Source: an uncultured Lysobacter sp. (GTDB lineage Bacteria; Pseudomonadota; Gammaproteobacteria; Xanthomonadales; Xanthomonadaceae). Taken from it: a stretch of 27,816 nt of DNA. The notes below the pieces were generated by a model, which was given only the letters and a program-made list of their open reading frames with translations, was not told the origin of the DNA and ran no database searches. Shown here piece by piece: positions 1-8,425 of this stretch. The DNA is taken from contig CAMLID010000041.1 in the NCBI GenBank assembly GCA_946480055.1, positions 1 to 27,816 on the forward strand, given 5' to 3'. The position numbers were made by a program, and so were the translations under genes. How positions within the stretch are numbered: the first letter of the stretch is position 1; each line of letters begins with the position of its first letter.

Positions 1-452
1 GTTTCCATCCAGGCGTAGGCCGCTTCGGACCCCGGCTGGTTGAACAGCACCATCAGCACGACCCACTTGAGGTCGTCGAGATCGAGCTCGTCCTGGTCCA
101 GCGCCATGGCGCGGTCCAGCACCAGCTCGCGCTGGCCGGCGTCGAGGATGCCGTGCTGCTCCAGGAACATCAGGAAACCGCGGCATTCGACGTCGAGCTT
201 GTCCAGCTCGGGGCCGAAGTAGACGCGGGTCGGGCCGTTCGCGCGCGGCGGGCTGGCGTCGGGCCGCTGCAGGGCCAGCGCATCGAGCCACTCGAAGGCT
301 TTGTTGATTTCGGCGGGGCTGAAACCGGCCTGGCCCAATTCGTCGAACAGGGGGCCGCTGCGGAGCGAATCGCGGTCGCGGACGAGGTCCGCATCGTCGG
401 TGAAGTAATGCTCGAACAGGTACAGCAGGACGTCCAGAATGCTCTCTTTCAT
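1..452 (-). CDS. smg: Smg / DUF494 family protein (C-terminus cut by window edge)
   Basis: The reading frame starts at ATG 452-450, opens [17 protein letters not shown] and runs without a stop to the window edge, giving 150 visible residues. The family is usually about 155-160 residues, so only the last few are missing. The opening, the acidic stretch TDDADLV and the central [18 protein letters not shown] segment are what I recognise as Smg/DUF494. Its biochemical role is not established; in many gamma- and betaproteobacteria it lies between dprA and topA. Here it follows dprA on the same strand with a gap of about 78 bases, so it is probably the last or next-to-last gene of the lysM-dprA-smg transcript. 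Family assignment is confident; no function should be read into it. Confidence 0.88.
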   Translation of the reverse strand, partial: MKESILDVLLYLFEHYFTDDADLVRDRDSLRSGPLFDELGQAGFSPAEINKAFEWLDALALQRPDASPPRANGPTRVYFGPELDKLDVECRGFLMFLEQHGILDAGQRELVLDRAMALDQDELDLDDLKWVVLMVLFNQPGSEAAYAWME

Positions 453-530
453 TTCCCTCGGCCTGCGCCGCATGCGGCGCGGTGGGTCTGGAGTGGCTGA
501 CGACCGCTAGGCCCCTGCACGGGGAGTGGC

Positions 531-1670
531 TCAGCGGTTGCGGAAGTAACGGCCGTGTTGCGCCGCTACGCGACCCTCAAGCTCCATGATCAGCAGCATG
601 GAGGACAGTACGGCAGGCGTCAATCCGGTCCGCTCGACCAGGTGATCCATACCGGTGGGGTCATGGCCGAGCGCGTGCCACAAGGACTGGTAGTTGCGAT
701 CGTCGAGGCGTTCATCCTGAACGGGCCTCGTGACCGGCGTGTGGCCGCACTGTATGGGGGCGTTCAGACGCAGGCGCAAGTCGGCCGCGAGCTCCTGCGC
801 CAGCGGTGCCAGGGCCGCGGTCAGCTCGTCCGGGCTTTCGACCAGGGCGGCGCCGTCGCGGATCAGGCGGTGGCAGCCGCGTGCGAGCGGGTTGTGGATC
901 GAGCCGGGCAGGGCGAACACCTCGCGGCCGGCCTCCGCGGCCAGGCGCGCGGTGATCAGGGCGCCGGAGCGTTCGGCCGCCTCGATCACCACGGTACCCA
1001 GACTCAGGCCGGCGATGATGCGGTTGCGCGAGGGAAAGTGCGCCGGCCGCGCGCCGGTGCCGGGCAGGTGCTCGCTGACCACTGCGCCGGTCTCGGCGAT
1101 GCGCGCGTGCAGCGTGGCGTTGGCGCGCGGATAGGGCACGTCCGGTCCGGTGCCGAGCACCGCCACGGTCGCGCCGCCGCTAGCCAGCACGGCCTGATGG
1201 GCGGCGGTGTCGATGCCGGCGGCGAGCCCGCTGGTCACGGCCAAGCCGGAAGCGGCCAGGGCGCGGGCGAAATCGGCGGCGTTGTCGCGTCCGCCGGGTG
1301 TGGGCGCGCGGCTGCCGACCACGGCCACCGCCGGGTGCCACAGCCGGTTCGGATCGCCGGCCACGAACAGGGCCAGCGGCGGGTTGGGGCTGCGCCGCAG
1401 CAGCGGTGGGTAGTCGGGGTCGTGCCAGCCGATCAGGTGGTGCCCGGGCGCGGCCAGCCAGGCCTGGGCGCGTTCCAGTTCGGCCCCATCCGGTGCCCGC
1501 AGCGCCGCCGCCTGGGCTTCGCCCAGCTTGGCCTCGCGCCAGGCCGCGGGCCCGGCCGCAAGCACGGCGGCAGCGCTGCCGTGGCGTTCCAGCAGGGCCC
1601 GGCGCGGGGCGCTGGCGCCGTCGGCGGCGACTAAAGCGATTAGGGCGTGATGGTCGGCGGTCTCGGACAT
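531..1670 (-). CDS. dprA: DNA-processing protein DprA (Smf), RecA loader in natural transformation
   Basis: A 379-residue protein; DprA binds incoming single-stranded DNA in the cytoplasm and loads RecA onto it. The start is ATG 1670-1668 (MSETADHHAL). The frame stays open far upstream, but that extension overlaps the LysM gene and is not conserved-looking. Residues 1-60 fit the small N-terminal helical domain. The Rossmann-like core covers about 110-285, with VAVVGSR (115-121), SGLAAGID (147-154), SRNRIIAGLS (214-223) and a GALITARLA segment near 236-244. The C-terminal 60 residues (DPTGMDHLVERTGLTPAVL) match the winged-helix DML1-like domain. It lies between lysM (92-base gap) and smg, the order common in xanthomonads. 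No missing motif or frameshift was seen. Confidence 0.95.
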   Translation of the reverse strand: MSETADHHALIALVAADGASAPRRALLERHGSAAAVLAAGPAAWREAKLGEAQAAALRAPDGAELERAQAWLAAPGHHLIGWHDPDYPPLLRRSPNPPLALFVAGDPNRLWHPAVAVVGSRAPTPGGRDNAADFARALAASGLAVTSGLAAGIDTAAHQAVLASGGATVAVLGTGPDVPYPRANATLHARIAETGAVVSEHLPGTGARPAHFPSRNRIIAGLSLGTVVIEAAERSGALITARLAAEAGREVFALPGSIHNPLARGCHRLIRDGAALVESPDELTAALAPLAQELAADLRLRLNAPIQCGHTPVTRPVQDERLDDRNYQSLWHALGHDPTGMDHLVERTGLTPAVLSSMLLIMELEGRVAAQHGRYFRNR

Positions 1671-1695
1671 GCGACCAGCCTGCCCCGGGAAACGA

Positions 1696-1719
1696 CGACG
1701 GCGCCCTAGGGCGCCGTCG
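1696..1719. other. Perfect 24-base palindrome between lysM and dprA
   Basis: Positions 1696-1719 form an uninterrupted palindrome whose centre is the CTAG at 1706-1709 region (arms CGACGGCGCC / GGCGCCGTCG). On the minus strand it is followed by TCGTTT, a short and poor U-run. It could be a weak attenuating terminator between lysM and dprA, or a protein-binding site. The sequence cannot decide between these. Confidence 0.4.
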
Positions 1720-1762
1720 CTTCGTTGCGTAGGAAAACACCCCGGCCTGCGGGGCGCCCCGA

Positions 1763-2935
1763 TCAGTACGGGGCGTCCGGATGCTTGAGCTCGTAGCCGA
1801 TCCGGGTCGGGCGCACACCCTCCATCACCAGGCCGTAGCTGACCTTGTCGAAGGTGCGGAAGATCATCACGTGACCGGCGTATTCGTCGGGCACGCGGAC
1901 CTTGTCGGCCCGGCCGACGGTGTCTTCGCTGCGCTCGGCGCCGACCTTGACCCGGTCGACGACGTTGCGACCGACCCGCCAGGTCGAAAGCACGGTGCCG
2001 TTGTCGATGCCGTCCAGACGGCCCACCGACAGGGCGACCACGTCGCGCGCGCCGCCGCTGGTCAGCTGGTCGGCCACGGCCAGGACGCGGGCGTGACCGT
2101 ACTGGAACTCTTGCTTCGGCGGATGCGGGAAGAACTGCAGGTCGTAGGGCTGGGCTTCGACCGGGATCAGGCGGTCGCCGACCCGGACTTCGCGGCCGGC
2201 GTCGTCGATCACCAGCGTGCTGGCGCCGACCCCACCGACTTCGCCGCGGCTCACGGTGCCCGTGGTCAGCTGCATCAGCTCGTAGCCGAGCAGATCGCCG
2301 CGGCCCTGGGGCAGCGTCGAATCGGTCCACAGGGCCTGGAAGCCAGGCGGATTGCGGCCGTTGAAGTCGAGCTCGTGGCTGCGCAGGGTGGTGATGCGGC
2401 CGGTGACGCTGCAGCACTTGTCGCTGGTCAGGCGGCTGTAGCGCTGGGTCGGGCGGACCACGGCGTAGCGCTGGCCGGCCTCGGCGCCGCTCAGGCCCTT
2501 GATGTAGGCGACCTGGCCCTGAGAGCCGCGCAGGCGGTCCTCTTCCAGGCTGACCACGTAGGGCAGCTGCTCGAAGCTGTCGACCACGCGCAGATTCTTC
2601 AGGAACGGCTCGACCTGGCTCAGCGGGATGCCGGTGATCGGAGCTTCCTCGCGCGGACCGGGCTGGACGCCCAGGCGGTCGAGGTAGGCCAGCGAGATCA
2701 CGTCGCCCGGGTAGATCAGGTGCGGATTCTTGATCTGCGGGTTGGCCTGCCAGATTTCCGGCCACAGCCACGGGCGCTTAAGGAAACGCCCGGCGATGTC
2801 CCACAGGGTGTCGCCCCGCTTGACCACGTAGGTGTCGGGGTGACCGCCTTGCATCTCCGCCGCGAGGGCGTAGGTGGCGATCGTCAGCAACGCGGCGGTT
2901 GCAACCGCGCGGAATGGTTTAAACATGGCGGCCAT
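1763..2935 (-). CDS. Exported LysM-domain peptidoglycan-binding protein
   Basis: A 390-residue protein. Residues 1-26 look like a Sec signal peptide (VATAALLTIATYALA, cleavage near AYALA-A/E). Residues 35-83 are a LysM domain: DTYVVKRGDTLWDIAGRF, then the PEIWQANPQIKNPHLIYPGD signature, so it should bind peptidoglycan in the periplasm. The remaining 300 residues are a conserved-looking extension typical of the LysM proteins found upstream of dprA in gammaproteobacteria; I know no activity for it. The first ATG (2935) is preferred over the in-frame ATG at 2926 because AAGGGG lies about 10 bases before it. Divergent from def, it is the first gene of the leftward lysM-dprA-smg group. Family confident, cellular role unknown. 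Confidence 0.9.
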   Translation of the reverse strand: MAAMFKPFRAVATAALLTIATYALAAEMQGGHPDTYVVKRGDTLWDIAGRFLKRPWLWPEIWQANPQIKNPHLIYPGDVISLAYLDRLGVQPGPREEAPITGIPLSQVEPFLKNLRVVDSFEQLPYVVSLEEDRLRGSQGQVAYIKGLSGAEAGQRYAVVRPTQRYSRLTSDKCCSVTGRITTLRSHELDFNGRNPPGFQALWTDSTLPQGRGDLLGYELMQLTTGTVSRGEVGGVGASTLVIDDAGREVRVGDRLIPVEAQPYDLQFFPHPPKQEFQYGHARVLAVADQLTSGGARDVVALSVGRLDGIDNGTVLSTWRVGRNVVDRVKVGAERSEDTVGRADKVRVPDEYAGHVMIFRTFDKVSYGLVMEGVRPTRIGYELKHPDAPY

Positions 2936-2978
2936 CTACCTGATTCCCCTTGCAGGTTTGCCCTTTGCGGGCCTCGGA

Positions 2979-3009
2979 ACTATAGCCCAGAAGAACCCCG
3001 TGCTTGCAA
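2979..3009 (-). promoter_or_regulatory. Candidate sigma70 promoter for lysM-dprA-smg
   Basis: On the minus strand a good -10 hexamer TATAGT (2984-2979) is preceded by TTGCAA (3009-3004). The 19-base spacing is longer than ideal. It lies about 45 bases ahead of the LysM start codon in the def/lysM divergent region. Predicted from the hexamers only. Confidence 0.4.
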
Positions 3010-3032
3010 GCTTTCGAGGCCCAAAACGGGGT

Positions 3033-3038
3033 TACAAT
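3033..3038 (+). promoter_or_regulatory. Candidate -10 element (TACAAT) for def
   Basis: TACAAT lies about 50 bases before the def start codon. No convincing -35 at 16-18 bases is visible (CTTTCG at 3011-3016 is the nearest). The leader has no Shine-Dalgarno but carries seven Ts at 3074-3080. Confidence 0.35.
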
Positions 3039-3087
3039 CCTCTTCTTGCTTGTGTATGTGACCGACGCCCCCATTTTTTTCGACGCC

Positions 3088-3609
3088 ATGTCTCTGTTGC
3101 CGATCCTCGAATTTCCCGACCCCCGGCTGCGCACCAAAGCCGTGCCGGTCGACCCTGCCCGAGTCACCGAGCCTGCGTTCCAGAAGCTGCTCGACGACAT
3201 GTTCGAAACCATGTACGAGGCCCCGGGCATCGGTCTGGCCGCAAGCCAGGTCGACGTCCACCAGCGCTTCATGGTGATAGACGTGTCCGAGGAGCACGAC
3301 CGGCCGTTGGTGTTCATCAACCCGGAGATCCTGGCCAAGGCCGGCGAGCAGGTCTACCAGGAGGGCTGCCTGTCGGTCCCCGGCATTTTCGCCGACGTGA
3401 CCCGCGCCAACGAGATCACGGTGCGTGCGGTCGGCCGCGACGGCCAGCCGTTCGAGCTGCAGATCGACGGCCTGCTCGCGGTCTGCATCCAGCACGAAAT
3501 GGACCACCTGGACGGCAAGCTGTTCGTCGACTACCTCTCGCCGCTCAAGCGCGAGATGGTGCGCAAGAAGCTGGCCAAGCAGCGCAAGCTCGCCGGCGAC
3601 GCGGCCTGA
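3088..3609 (+). CDS. def: Peptide deformylase
   Basis: A 173-residue enzyme that removes the formyl group from the N-terminal methionine of nascent proteins, using an active-site metal ion (usually iron). All three family motifs are present: GIGLAASQ (48-55), EGCLS (92-96, metal ligand Cys94) and QHEMDH (135-140, metal ligands His136 and His140, catalytic Glu137). The start at ATG 3088 gives [15 protein letters not shown], the canonical beginning. The frame stays open upstream to 3004 but that part is leader. No clear Shine-Dalgarno precedes it, only a T-rich tract. It heads the def-fmt-rsmB group, divergent from lysM. Length and motifs are normal, so the call is secure. Confidence 0.97.
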   Translation: MSLLPILEFPDPRLRTKAVPVDPARVTEPAFQKLLDDMFETMYEAPGIGLAASQVDVHQRFMVIDVSEEHDRPLVFINPEILAKAGEQVYQEGCLSVPGIFADVTRANEITVRAVGRDGQPFELQIDGLLAVCIQHEMDHLDGKLFVDYLSPLKREMVRKKLAKQRKLAGDAA

Positions 3610-3640
3610 GGTCGCGGGCGCGGCCGGCGTCGCCGCGACC
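3610..3640 (+). other. Hairpin directly after def stop codon
   Basis: GGTCGCGG (3610-3617) pairs with CCGCGACC (3633-3640) immediately after the def stop. No U-tract follows, so it is not a convincing intrinsic terminator. The def-fmt gap (3610-3847, 238 bases) has a second small hairpin, GCCGCC/GGCGGC at 3753-3770, and no gene that I can support. Confidence 0.35.
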
Positions 3641-3847
3641 GCGCAGCCACCCGCATCGCCCCGGTACCGATCGCCGCGATGCCTGCACGATGCGGCGGCC
3701 GTCGCGCCGCGTCGGCCCATTCTCCTCGTATCCGCCGCACGCAGCGCACACGGCCGCCGTCGCAGGCGGCATGCTGGTCCCCGGACGTGCGCCGCCATCC
3801 GGCCTCGATCCGAGCGCTTCCGCTCCCCCGCTTCCGGAGTTTTTCGC

Positions 3848-4777
3848 ATGTCCCTGAGGATCGTCTTCGCCGGTACGCCCGATTTCGCCGTGCCCAGCCT
3901 GCGCGCCGCCGCGCGGTACAACGAAGTCGTCGCCGTCTACACCCAGCCCGACCGTCCGGCCGGCCGCGGCCGCGAACTCACTCCGTCGCCGGTCAAGCGC
4001 GAGGCGCTGCTGCGCGGCATCCCGGTGCTGCAGCCGGAAAACTTCAAGGCCGCGATCTCGCGCAAGGCGCTGCGCGCGCTGCAGCCCGACCTGATGATCG
4101 TGGTCGCCTACGGCCTGATCCTGCCGCAGTCGGTGCTCGACATTCCGACCCACGGCTGCTGGAACGTGCACGCCTCGCTGCTGCCGCGCTGGCGCGGCGC
4201 CGCGCCGATCCAGCGCGCGATCGAAGCCGGCGACCGCGAAACCGGCGTGTGCCTGATGCAGATGGAAAAAGGCCTGGACACCGGTCCGGTGCTGTTGGCC
4301 CAGACCACCGAGATCGGCGAGACCGAAACCGGCGGCCAGTTGCACGACCGCCTGGCCGAGATCGGCGCGAGCGTGCTCAGCGACGGCCTGGGCCTGCTGC
4401 GCGCCGAGCTGCGCCCGCAACCCTGGGTCCAGCCCGAGGAAGGCGTGACCTACGCGCACAAGCTCGACAAGGCCGAAGCGCGGCTGGACTGGAACCAGCC
4501 CGCGGTCGCGCTGGCGGCCAAGGTACGCGCCTTCAATCCCTGGCCGATGGCCGAGGCCGTGGTCGCCGGCGAACGCGTGCGTCTGCACGGCGCGGTCGCG
4601 TTGCCGCTGGCCCACGGCGCGGCGCCCGGCACCCTGCTGCAGGCCGGACGCGAAGGCATCGACATCGCCTGCGGCGAAGGCGTGCTGCGCGTCCGCGTAT
4701 TGCAGCGCGACGGCGGCAAGGCCATTACTGCCGCCGACTACCTCAACGGTCGCCGCGACCTGGCGGTCGGCGCGTGA
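3848..4777 (+). CDS. fmt: Methionyl-tRNA formyltransferase
   Basis: A 309-residue cytoplasmic enzyme that formylates initiator Met-tRNA with 10-formyltetrahydrofolate, the step that def later reverses. The start [16 protein letters not shown] is canonical, and GGAG sits 8 bases before the ATG. The catalytic triad seen in the family is present: Asn106 and His108 in [17 protein letters not shown], and Asp144 in KGLDTGPVL. The C-terminal OB-fold region includes AFNPWPMA and ends near DYLNGRRDL. It lies downstream of def after an unusually long 238-base spacer and overlaps the next gene by four bases (GTGA), so it is probably translationally coupled to rsmB. Length is normal. Confidence 0.97.
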   Translation: MSLRIVFAGTPDFAVPSLRAAARYNEVVAVYTQPDRPAGRGRELTPSPVKREALLRGIPVLQPENFKAAISRKALRALQPDLMIVVAYGLILPQSVLDIPTHGCWNVHASLLPRWRGAAPIQRAIEAGDRETGVCLMQMEKGLDTGPVLLAQTTEIGETETGGQLHDRLAEIGASVLSDGLGLLRAELRPQPWVQPEEGVTYAHKLDKAEARLDWNQPAVALAAKVRAFNPWPMAEAVVAGERVRLHGAVALPLAHGAAPGTLLQAGREGIDIACGEGVLRVRVLQRDGGKAITAADYLNGRRDLAVGA

Positions 4778-6075
4778 ACGCGTCCAGCGGCGCCGAAAGC
4801 CGCGCCGTCGCCGCGCGCGTGCTCGACGCGGTGCTGCACCGCGGCCGCTCGCTCAAGCCCGAACTCGCCACCGCGCTGCCGACCCTGAAAGATCCGCGCG
4901 ACCGCGCCCTGGTCGAGGCGATCTGCTTCGCCGTGCTGCGTCGCTCCGCGCGCTACGAAGCCGCGCTCAAGGACTGGATGCCGCGCCCGCTGGGCAAGCG
5001 CGACAGCGACCTGCGCGCGCTGCTGTACGTCGGCTTCGCCCAGCTCGACCTGGCCTTGCCCGCGCATGCGGCGGTCGCGGCGACGGTCGACGCCGCGCGC
5101 ACGATCGGCCGCAGCCATCAGGCCGGCATGGTCAACGCATTGCTGCGGCGCGCCCAGCGCGACGGTTTTCCCACGGTCGAGGCGCATGCGCATTGGCCGG
5201 CTTGGCTGCGTGCCCGCGTGCAGCGCGACTGGCCCGCGGACGAGCTCTCGATCCTCGAAGCCAGCGTCACCGCGCCGCCGCTGTGGCTGCGCGTCAATCG
5301 CGGCCAGGGCGAGCGCGAGGCCTATCGCGCGCGTCTGGACGAAGCCGGTATCGCGGCGTCGGTCGACGCAGCCCTGCCCGATGCGCTGCGCCTGGACGAG
5401 CCGATCGCGATCGCGGCCCTGCCGGGCTTCGCCGACGGTGCGGTCTCGGTGCAGGACGGCGCCGCGCAGCTGGTCGCCGATGCGCTGTCGCCGCCGTCCG
5501 GCGCGCGCGTGCTCGACGCCTGCGCCGCGCCCGGAGGCAAGACCGCGCATCTGCTCGAACGCGACCCCAGCTTGCGGCTGACCGCGCTCGACGTCGATAC
5601 CTCGCGCCTGGACATGGTGCGCAGCGGCCTGGCGCGCCTGCGCCTGGGCGCGCAAGCGCAGCTGCTCGCGGCCGACGCGTCCGACCTCGCCGCCTGGTGG
5701 GATGGCACGCCGTTCGACGCGGTGCTGCTGGACGCGCCGTGTTCGGCCACCGGCATCATCCGCCGTCAGCCCGACGTGCTGATGCACCGGCGCGAATCCG
5801 ACATCGCGGTGGTGGCTGCGCTGCAGGCGCGGCTGCTCGACGTGCTGTGGCGGACCGTGGCCCCGGGTGGTGTGCTGGTCTACGCGACCTGCTCGATCCT
5901 GAAGGAAGAGAACGAGGGCCAAGTGCGCGCGTTTCTGGCGCGCACGGGCGATGCGCAGGTCGAGGCCCTGGACGCGCGGTACGGACGCGATCGCGAAGTG
6001 GGTCGGCAGCGGCTGCCTGGGGAGCTCGGGTACGACGGTTTCTTCTATTCGCGCTTGAGGAAGGCTCTTTCGTAG
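4774..6075 (+). CDS. rsmB: 16S rRNA (cytosine-967-C5)-methyltransferase RsmB (Sun/Fmu)
   Basis: A 433-residue AdoMet-dependent enzyme that makes m5C967 in 16S rRNA. An N-terminal NusB-like RNA-binding domain (about 1-140, with [12 protein letters not shown] and [12 protein letters not shown]) precedes the methyltransferase domain. The AdoMet motif [10 protein letters not shown] starts at Asp248. Both conserved cysteines are present: Cys323 in DAPCSATG and catalytic Cys373 in YATCSI. The start is GTG 4774, overlapping the fmt stop as GTGA. It is chosen because it gives the usual [12 protein letters not shown] opening and the normal length; the frame itself stays open far upstream through fmt. 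The stop codon TAG (6073-6075) lies inside the first unit of a hexanucleotide repeat array. It is the last gene of the def-fmt-rsmB group. Confidence 0.96.
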   Translation: MNASSGAESRAVAARVLDAVLHRGRSLKPELATALPTLKDPRDRALVEAICFAVLRRSARYEAALKDWMPRPLGKRDSDLRALLYVGFAQLDLALPAHAAVAATVDAARTIGRSHQAGMVNALLRRAQRDGFPTVEAHAHWPAWLRARVQRDWPADELSILEASVTAPPLWLRVNRGQGEREAYRARLDEAGIAASVDAALPDALRLDEPIAIAALPGFADGAVSVQDGAAQLVADALSPPSGARVLDACAAPGGKTAHLLERDPSLRLTALDVDTSRLDMVRSGLARLRLGAQAQLLAADASDLAAWWDGTPFDAVLLDAPCSATGIIRRQPDVLMHRRESDIAVVAALQARLLDVLWRTVAPGGVLVYATCSILKEENEGQVRAFLARTGDAQVEALDARYGRDREVGRQRLPGELGYDGFFYSRLRKALS

Positions 6076-6111
6076 CCGTAGCCCACAGCCACAGCCACAG
6101 CCACAGCCACA
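6072..6111 (+). repeat. Hexanucleotide tandem array (GTAGCC)2(CACAGC)4
   Basis: A period-6 run starts at the rsmB stop codon: GTAGCC GTAGCC (6072-6083), then four CACAGC units and a partial unit ending near 6111. Simple hexamer arrays like this are prone to change copy number by replication slippage. Confidence 0.85.
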
Positions 6112-6134
6112 CTCGGCCGCCCCGTTCTCGCTTT

Positions 6135-6161
6135 GGGGTAGGAGCGGCGTAAGCCGCGACC
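6135..6161 (+). repeat. REP-like palindromic element, copy A
   Basis: The element begins GGGGTAGGAGCGGCGTAAGC and ends CGCGACC, with internal complementarity GCGGC..GCCGC. The 27-base core is identical to copy D at 18632-18658. Dispersed elements of this type are widespread in xanthomonad intergenic DNA. Confidence 0.8.
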
Positions 6162-6184
6162 GCGAACTCCGGGGCTCTGCGATG

Positions 6185-6450
6185 GCTTCGGTTCTTTAGA
6201 TCAAAGGCTTCCGCCCGCTGCGCGGGCGGGTCACTTTCTCTTGCTGGCCCAAGAGTCCGCCTGGATTCCCTTCGGTCAAAAGTAACCAAAGAGAAGGGCT
6301 TGCCTAGACAACCCTCCCGTGCGAGTGCGGGGCGTGCGCGGGGATTTTTCGACGGGACATCCCTGTCCCTTCGAAAAACGGCGCGCATCCTGCGCGCCGC
6401 CCTTCGGGGCTACGGTTGCTCGTCGTAGTGCGGTGCTATGGATTTCAATG
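6185..6450 (+). repeat. Non-coding dispersed-element-like block with hairpins
   Basis: This block contains a perfect hairpin CCGCCCGC/GCGGGCGG (6211-6229), the phrase GGGTCACTTTCTCTTGCTGG and, further on, AAAAGTAACCAAAGAGAAGG. From memory these resemble a repeated intergenic family in Xanthomonas, Stenotrophomonas and Lysobacter genomes. It also holds the long hairpin at 6345-6378 and GGCGCGC/GCGCGCC at 6380-6398. No open reading frame in it looks like a real protein. Membership in a repeat family is recalled and not tested. Confidence 0.5.
6345..6378 (+). other. Long hairpin: 14 paired bases around one mismatch, 4-base loop
   Basis: TTTTTCGA (6345-6352), one mismatched base, then GGGACA (6354-6359) pair with TGTCCC (6364-6369) and TCGAAAAA (6371-6378) across a TCCC loop. 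The A/T ends give it U-runs on both strands, so it could terminate transcription in either direction, including read-through from rsmB. Confidence 0.55.
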
Positions 6451-6453
6451 CCG

Positions 6454-6513
<60 letters not shown>

Positions 6514-6664
6514 GCGCGGCGGTGCCTTGATCGGGGCGTGGAACGGGCGGCTTCCCTGCGTGCCGCTTTTCCCCTCGCGCCTGCCCCAGGTCGCGCTAAT
6601 GCATCCGACGCGCCGCGCACATTCGCCTGAACATTTCCCCGACATCCCCGTCGAGCATCGCGGC

Positions 6665-6670
6665 TATCAT
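6665..6670 (+). promoter_or_regulatory. Possible -10 element (TATCAT) giving a leaderless transcript
   Basis: TATCAT ends 7 bases before the ATG at 6678. If used, transcription would begin at or next to the start codon. No good -35 is seen, so this is tentative. Confidence 0.2.
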
Positions 6671-6677
6671 CCCGCGC

Positions 6678-8354
6678 ATGCTGAACTCGACCCGCTCCCG
6701 CGACACTTGGTTGTTCTGGATCATCGCCCTGCTGGTGCTCGGCGCCGGCTTGGGCATGCGCGACCCCTGGCCTGCCGACGAGCCGCGTTTCGCGCTGGTG
6801 GCGCGGCAGATGGTCGAGAGCGGGGACTGGCTGTTTCCGCACCGCGGGACCGAGCTCTACTCGGACAAGCCGCCGTTGTTCATGTGGCTGCAGGCCGCCG
6901 CCTACACCGTGTTCCGCGACTGGCGCGTGGCGTTCCTGCTGCCGTCGCTGCTGGCTTCGCTGGGCACGCTGTGGTGCGTGGTCGATCTGGGCCGCCGGCT
7001 GTGGACGCGCAAGGTCGGGGTGTACGCGGGCTGGGCGCTGCTGTTCGCGCTGCAGTTCACCTGGCAGTCGAAGAAGGCGCAGATCGATCCGCTGGTGGTG
7101 TTCTGGATCACCCTGGCCAACTACGGCCTGCTGCGGCACCTGCTGCAGTGGCGCCGGGACGGCCGCGGCGACTGGCGGATGTGGGCCCTGGCCTGGGCCG
7201 CCGCGGGCCTGGGCACCATCACCAAGGGCGTCGGCGCGATCGCGCTGCTGATGCTGATACCGGCCGGCATCGCCTCGCTGCGCGGCTGGCCGCTGCGGGT
7301 GCAGGTGCGCGATCCGAAGTTCTGGCTCGGGCCGCTGGCGTTCGTGGCCGCGGCCTGCGTGTGGGTGGTGCCGATGGTGATCGCCGCGACCGGCCACGGC
7401 TCGCCGGAATACCGCGGCTACATGGACGACATCCTGCTGCGCCAGACCGCCAAGCGTTACAGCGCGTCCTGGGACCACGGCCAGCCGCCGTGGTACTTCG
7501 TCCAGGTCGTGCTGACGATGTGGCTGCCGACCATGCTGGCGTTGCCGTGGGCGATTCCGGCCTGGCGCCGGCGCCTGCGCCGGCGCGATCCGCGCTACCT
7601 GCTGCCGCTGGCGTGGTGGCTGCTGGTGCTGGTGTTCTTCACCCTGCCCAACGGCAAGCGCGACATGTACATCCTGCCGGCGCTGCCGATGGTGTGCCTG
7701 GCGCTGGCGCCGCTGCTGCCGGGCATCGTGCGCAAACTGTGGCCGCGCCGCATCGCCGCCGGTTTCACCTGGCTGTTCGCGCTGGGCCTGCTCGGCCTGG
7801 GCGCGGCGATGTGGTTCGGCGAACCCGGCTTCGAACGCAAGCTGGTCGCCGAGCGCGGCATCGCCGAGGGCGCGCGCGCGATGGCCGCCAGCCTGATGGC
7901 GGTCGGCGGCTGGGGCCTAGCGAGCCTGCTGTGGTTCGGGCCGCGGCGCCCGCTGGCGTCGATGGCTTCGCTGCTGACCGGCTTGTGGGTCGGCTTCGGC
8001 CTGCTGATGGCGCCGCTGCTCAACGATTCCTCGTCGGCGCGCGGGCTGATGGCCCAGGTCGGCCAGGAAATCGGACCGAAGGCGGAGCTGGGCCTGGTCG
8101 CCTGGCGCGAACAGAACCTGCTGATGGCCGACCGTCCGGCGGCGACCTTCGGCTTCAAGGTCGACTTCAAGGAACAGATGCGCCGCGGTCTGGCCTGGCA
8201 GGCGCAGCGACCCGATACACGCTGGCTGCTGGTGCAGGACGTGGCCCTGGCCGAATGCGTGGACGCCACGCTGAGCACGCACATGGGCAGCGCCAATCGG
8301 CGCGGTTGGACCCTGGTGCCGGGCGCAGCCATTCAAGGCTGCGCTCCCAAGTAG
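6678..8354 (+). CDS. ArnT/PMT-like (GT39/GT83 type) membrane glycosyltransferase
   Basis: A 558-residue integral inner-membrane protein with about 11-12 hydrophobic segments. The first loop has PWPADEPRF (Asp34-Glu35) and the motif YSDKPPLF (61-68), both typical of the ArnT/protein-mannosyltransferase superfamily. These enzymes move a sugar from an undecaprenyl-phosphate carrier to lipid A, another glycan or a protein on the periplasmic side. A C-terminal soluble part starts near residue 450. I cannot say whether it adds aminoarabinose or another sugar, because no arnBCADEF-type genes are nearby. The ATG at 6678 has no Shine-Dalgarno; a TATCAT hexamer ends 7 bases before it, so a leaderless mRNA is possible. 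Its neighbours are other envelope glycosyltransferases, on the opposite strand. Confidence 0.85.
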   Translation: MLNSTRSRDTWLFWIIALLVLGAGLGMRDPWPADEPRFALVARQMVESGDWLFPHRGTELYSDKPPLFMWLQAAAYTVFRDWRVAFLLPSLLASLGTLWCVVDLGRRLWTRKVGVYAGWALLFALQFTWQSKKAQIDPLVVFWITLANYGLLRHLLQWRRDGRGDWRMWALAWAAAGLGTITKGVGAIALLMLIPAGIASLRGWPLRVQVRDPKFWLGPLAFVAAACVWVVPMVIAATGHGSPEYRGYMDDILLRQTAKRYSASWDHGQPPWYFVQVVLTMWLPTMLALPWAIPAWRRRLRRRDPRYLLPLAWWLLVLVFFTLPNGKRDMYILPALPMVCLALAPLLPGIVRKLWPRRIAAGFTWLFALGLLGLGAAMWFGEPGFERKLVAERGIAEGARAMAASLMAVGGWGLASLLWFGPRRPLASMASLLTGLWVGFGLLMAPLLNDSSSARGLMAQVGQEIGPKAELGLVAWREQNLLMADRPAATFGFKVDFKEQMRRGLAWQAQRPDTRWLLVQDVALAECVDATLSTHMGSANRRGWTLVPGAAIQGCAPK

Positions 8355-8400
8355 GCAGCGAGAGGAAACGGATCGCGCCCCAGCGCCGCGCTCCTGGCCC

Positions 8401-8425
8401 TGTAGGAGCGGCGCAAGCCGCGATG
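8401..8425 (+). repeat. REP-like element, copy B
   Basis: The element starts TGTAGGAGCGGCGCAAGCCG and continues CGATG. It lies just after the ArnT-like gene. With copy C, in the opposite orientation at 8532-8555, it forms an inverted pair in the 258-base convergent gap 8355-8612, where it may act as a bidirectional stop. Confidence 0.8.

Noticed and set aside
531..2771. A 746-codon frame that would fuse an Arg/Pro-rich region to DprA
   Set aside because: The first half is an out-of-frame reading of the LysM gene. DprA starts at ATG 1670 with normal length.
3679..4773. N-terminal extension of RsmB through the fmt gene
   Set aside because: It is an off-frame reading of fmt. The GTG at 4774 gives the standard RsmB start.
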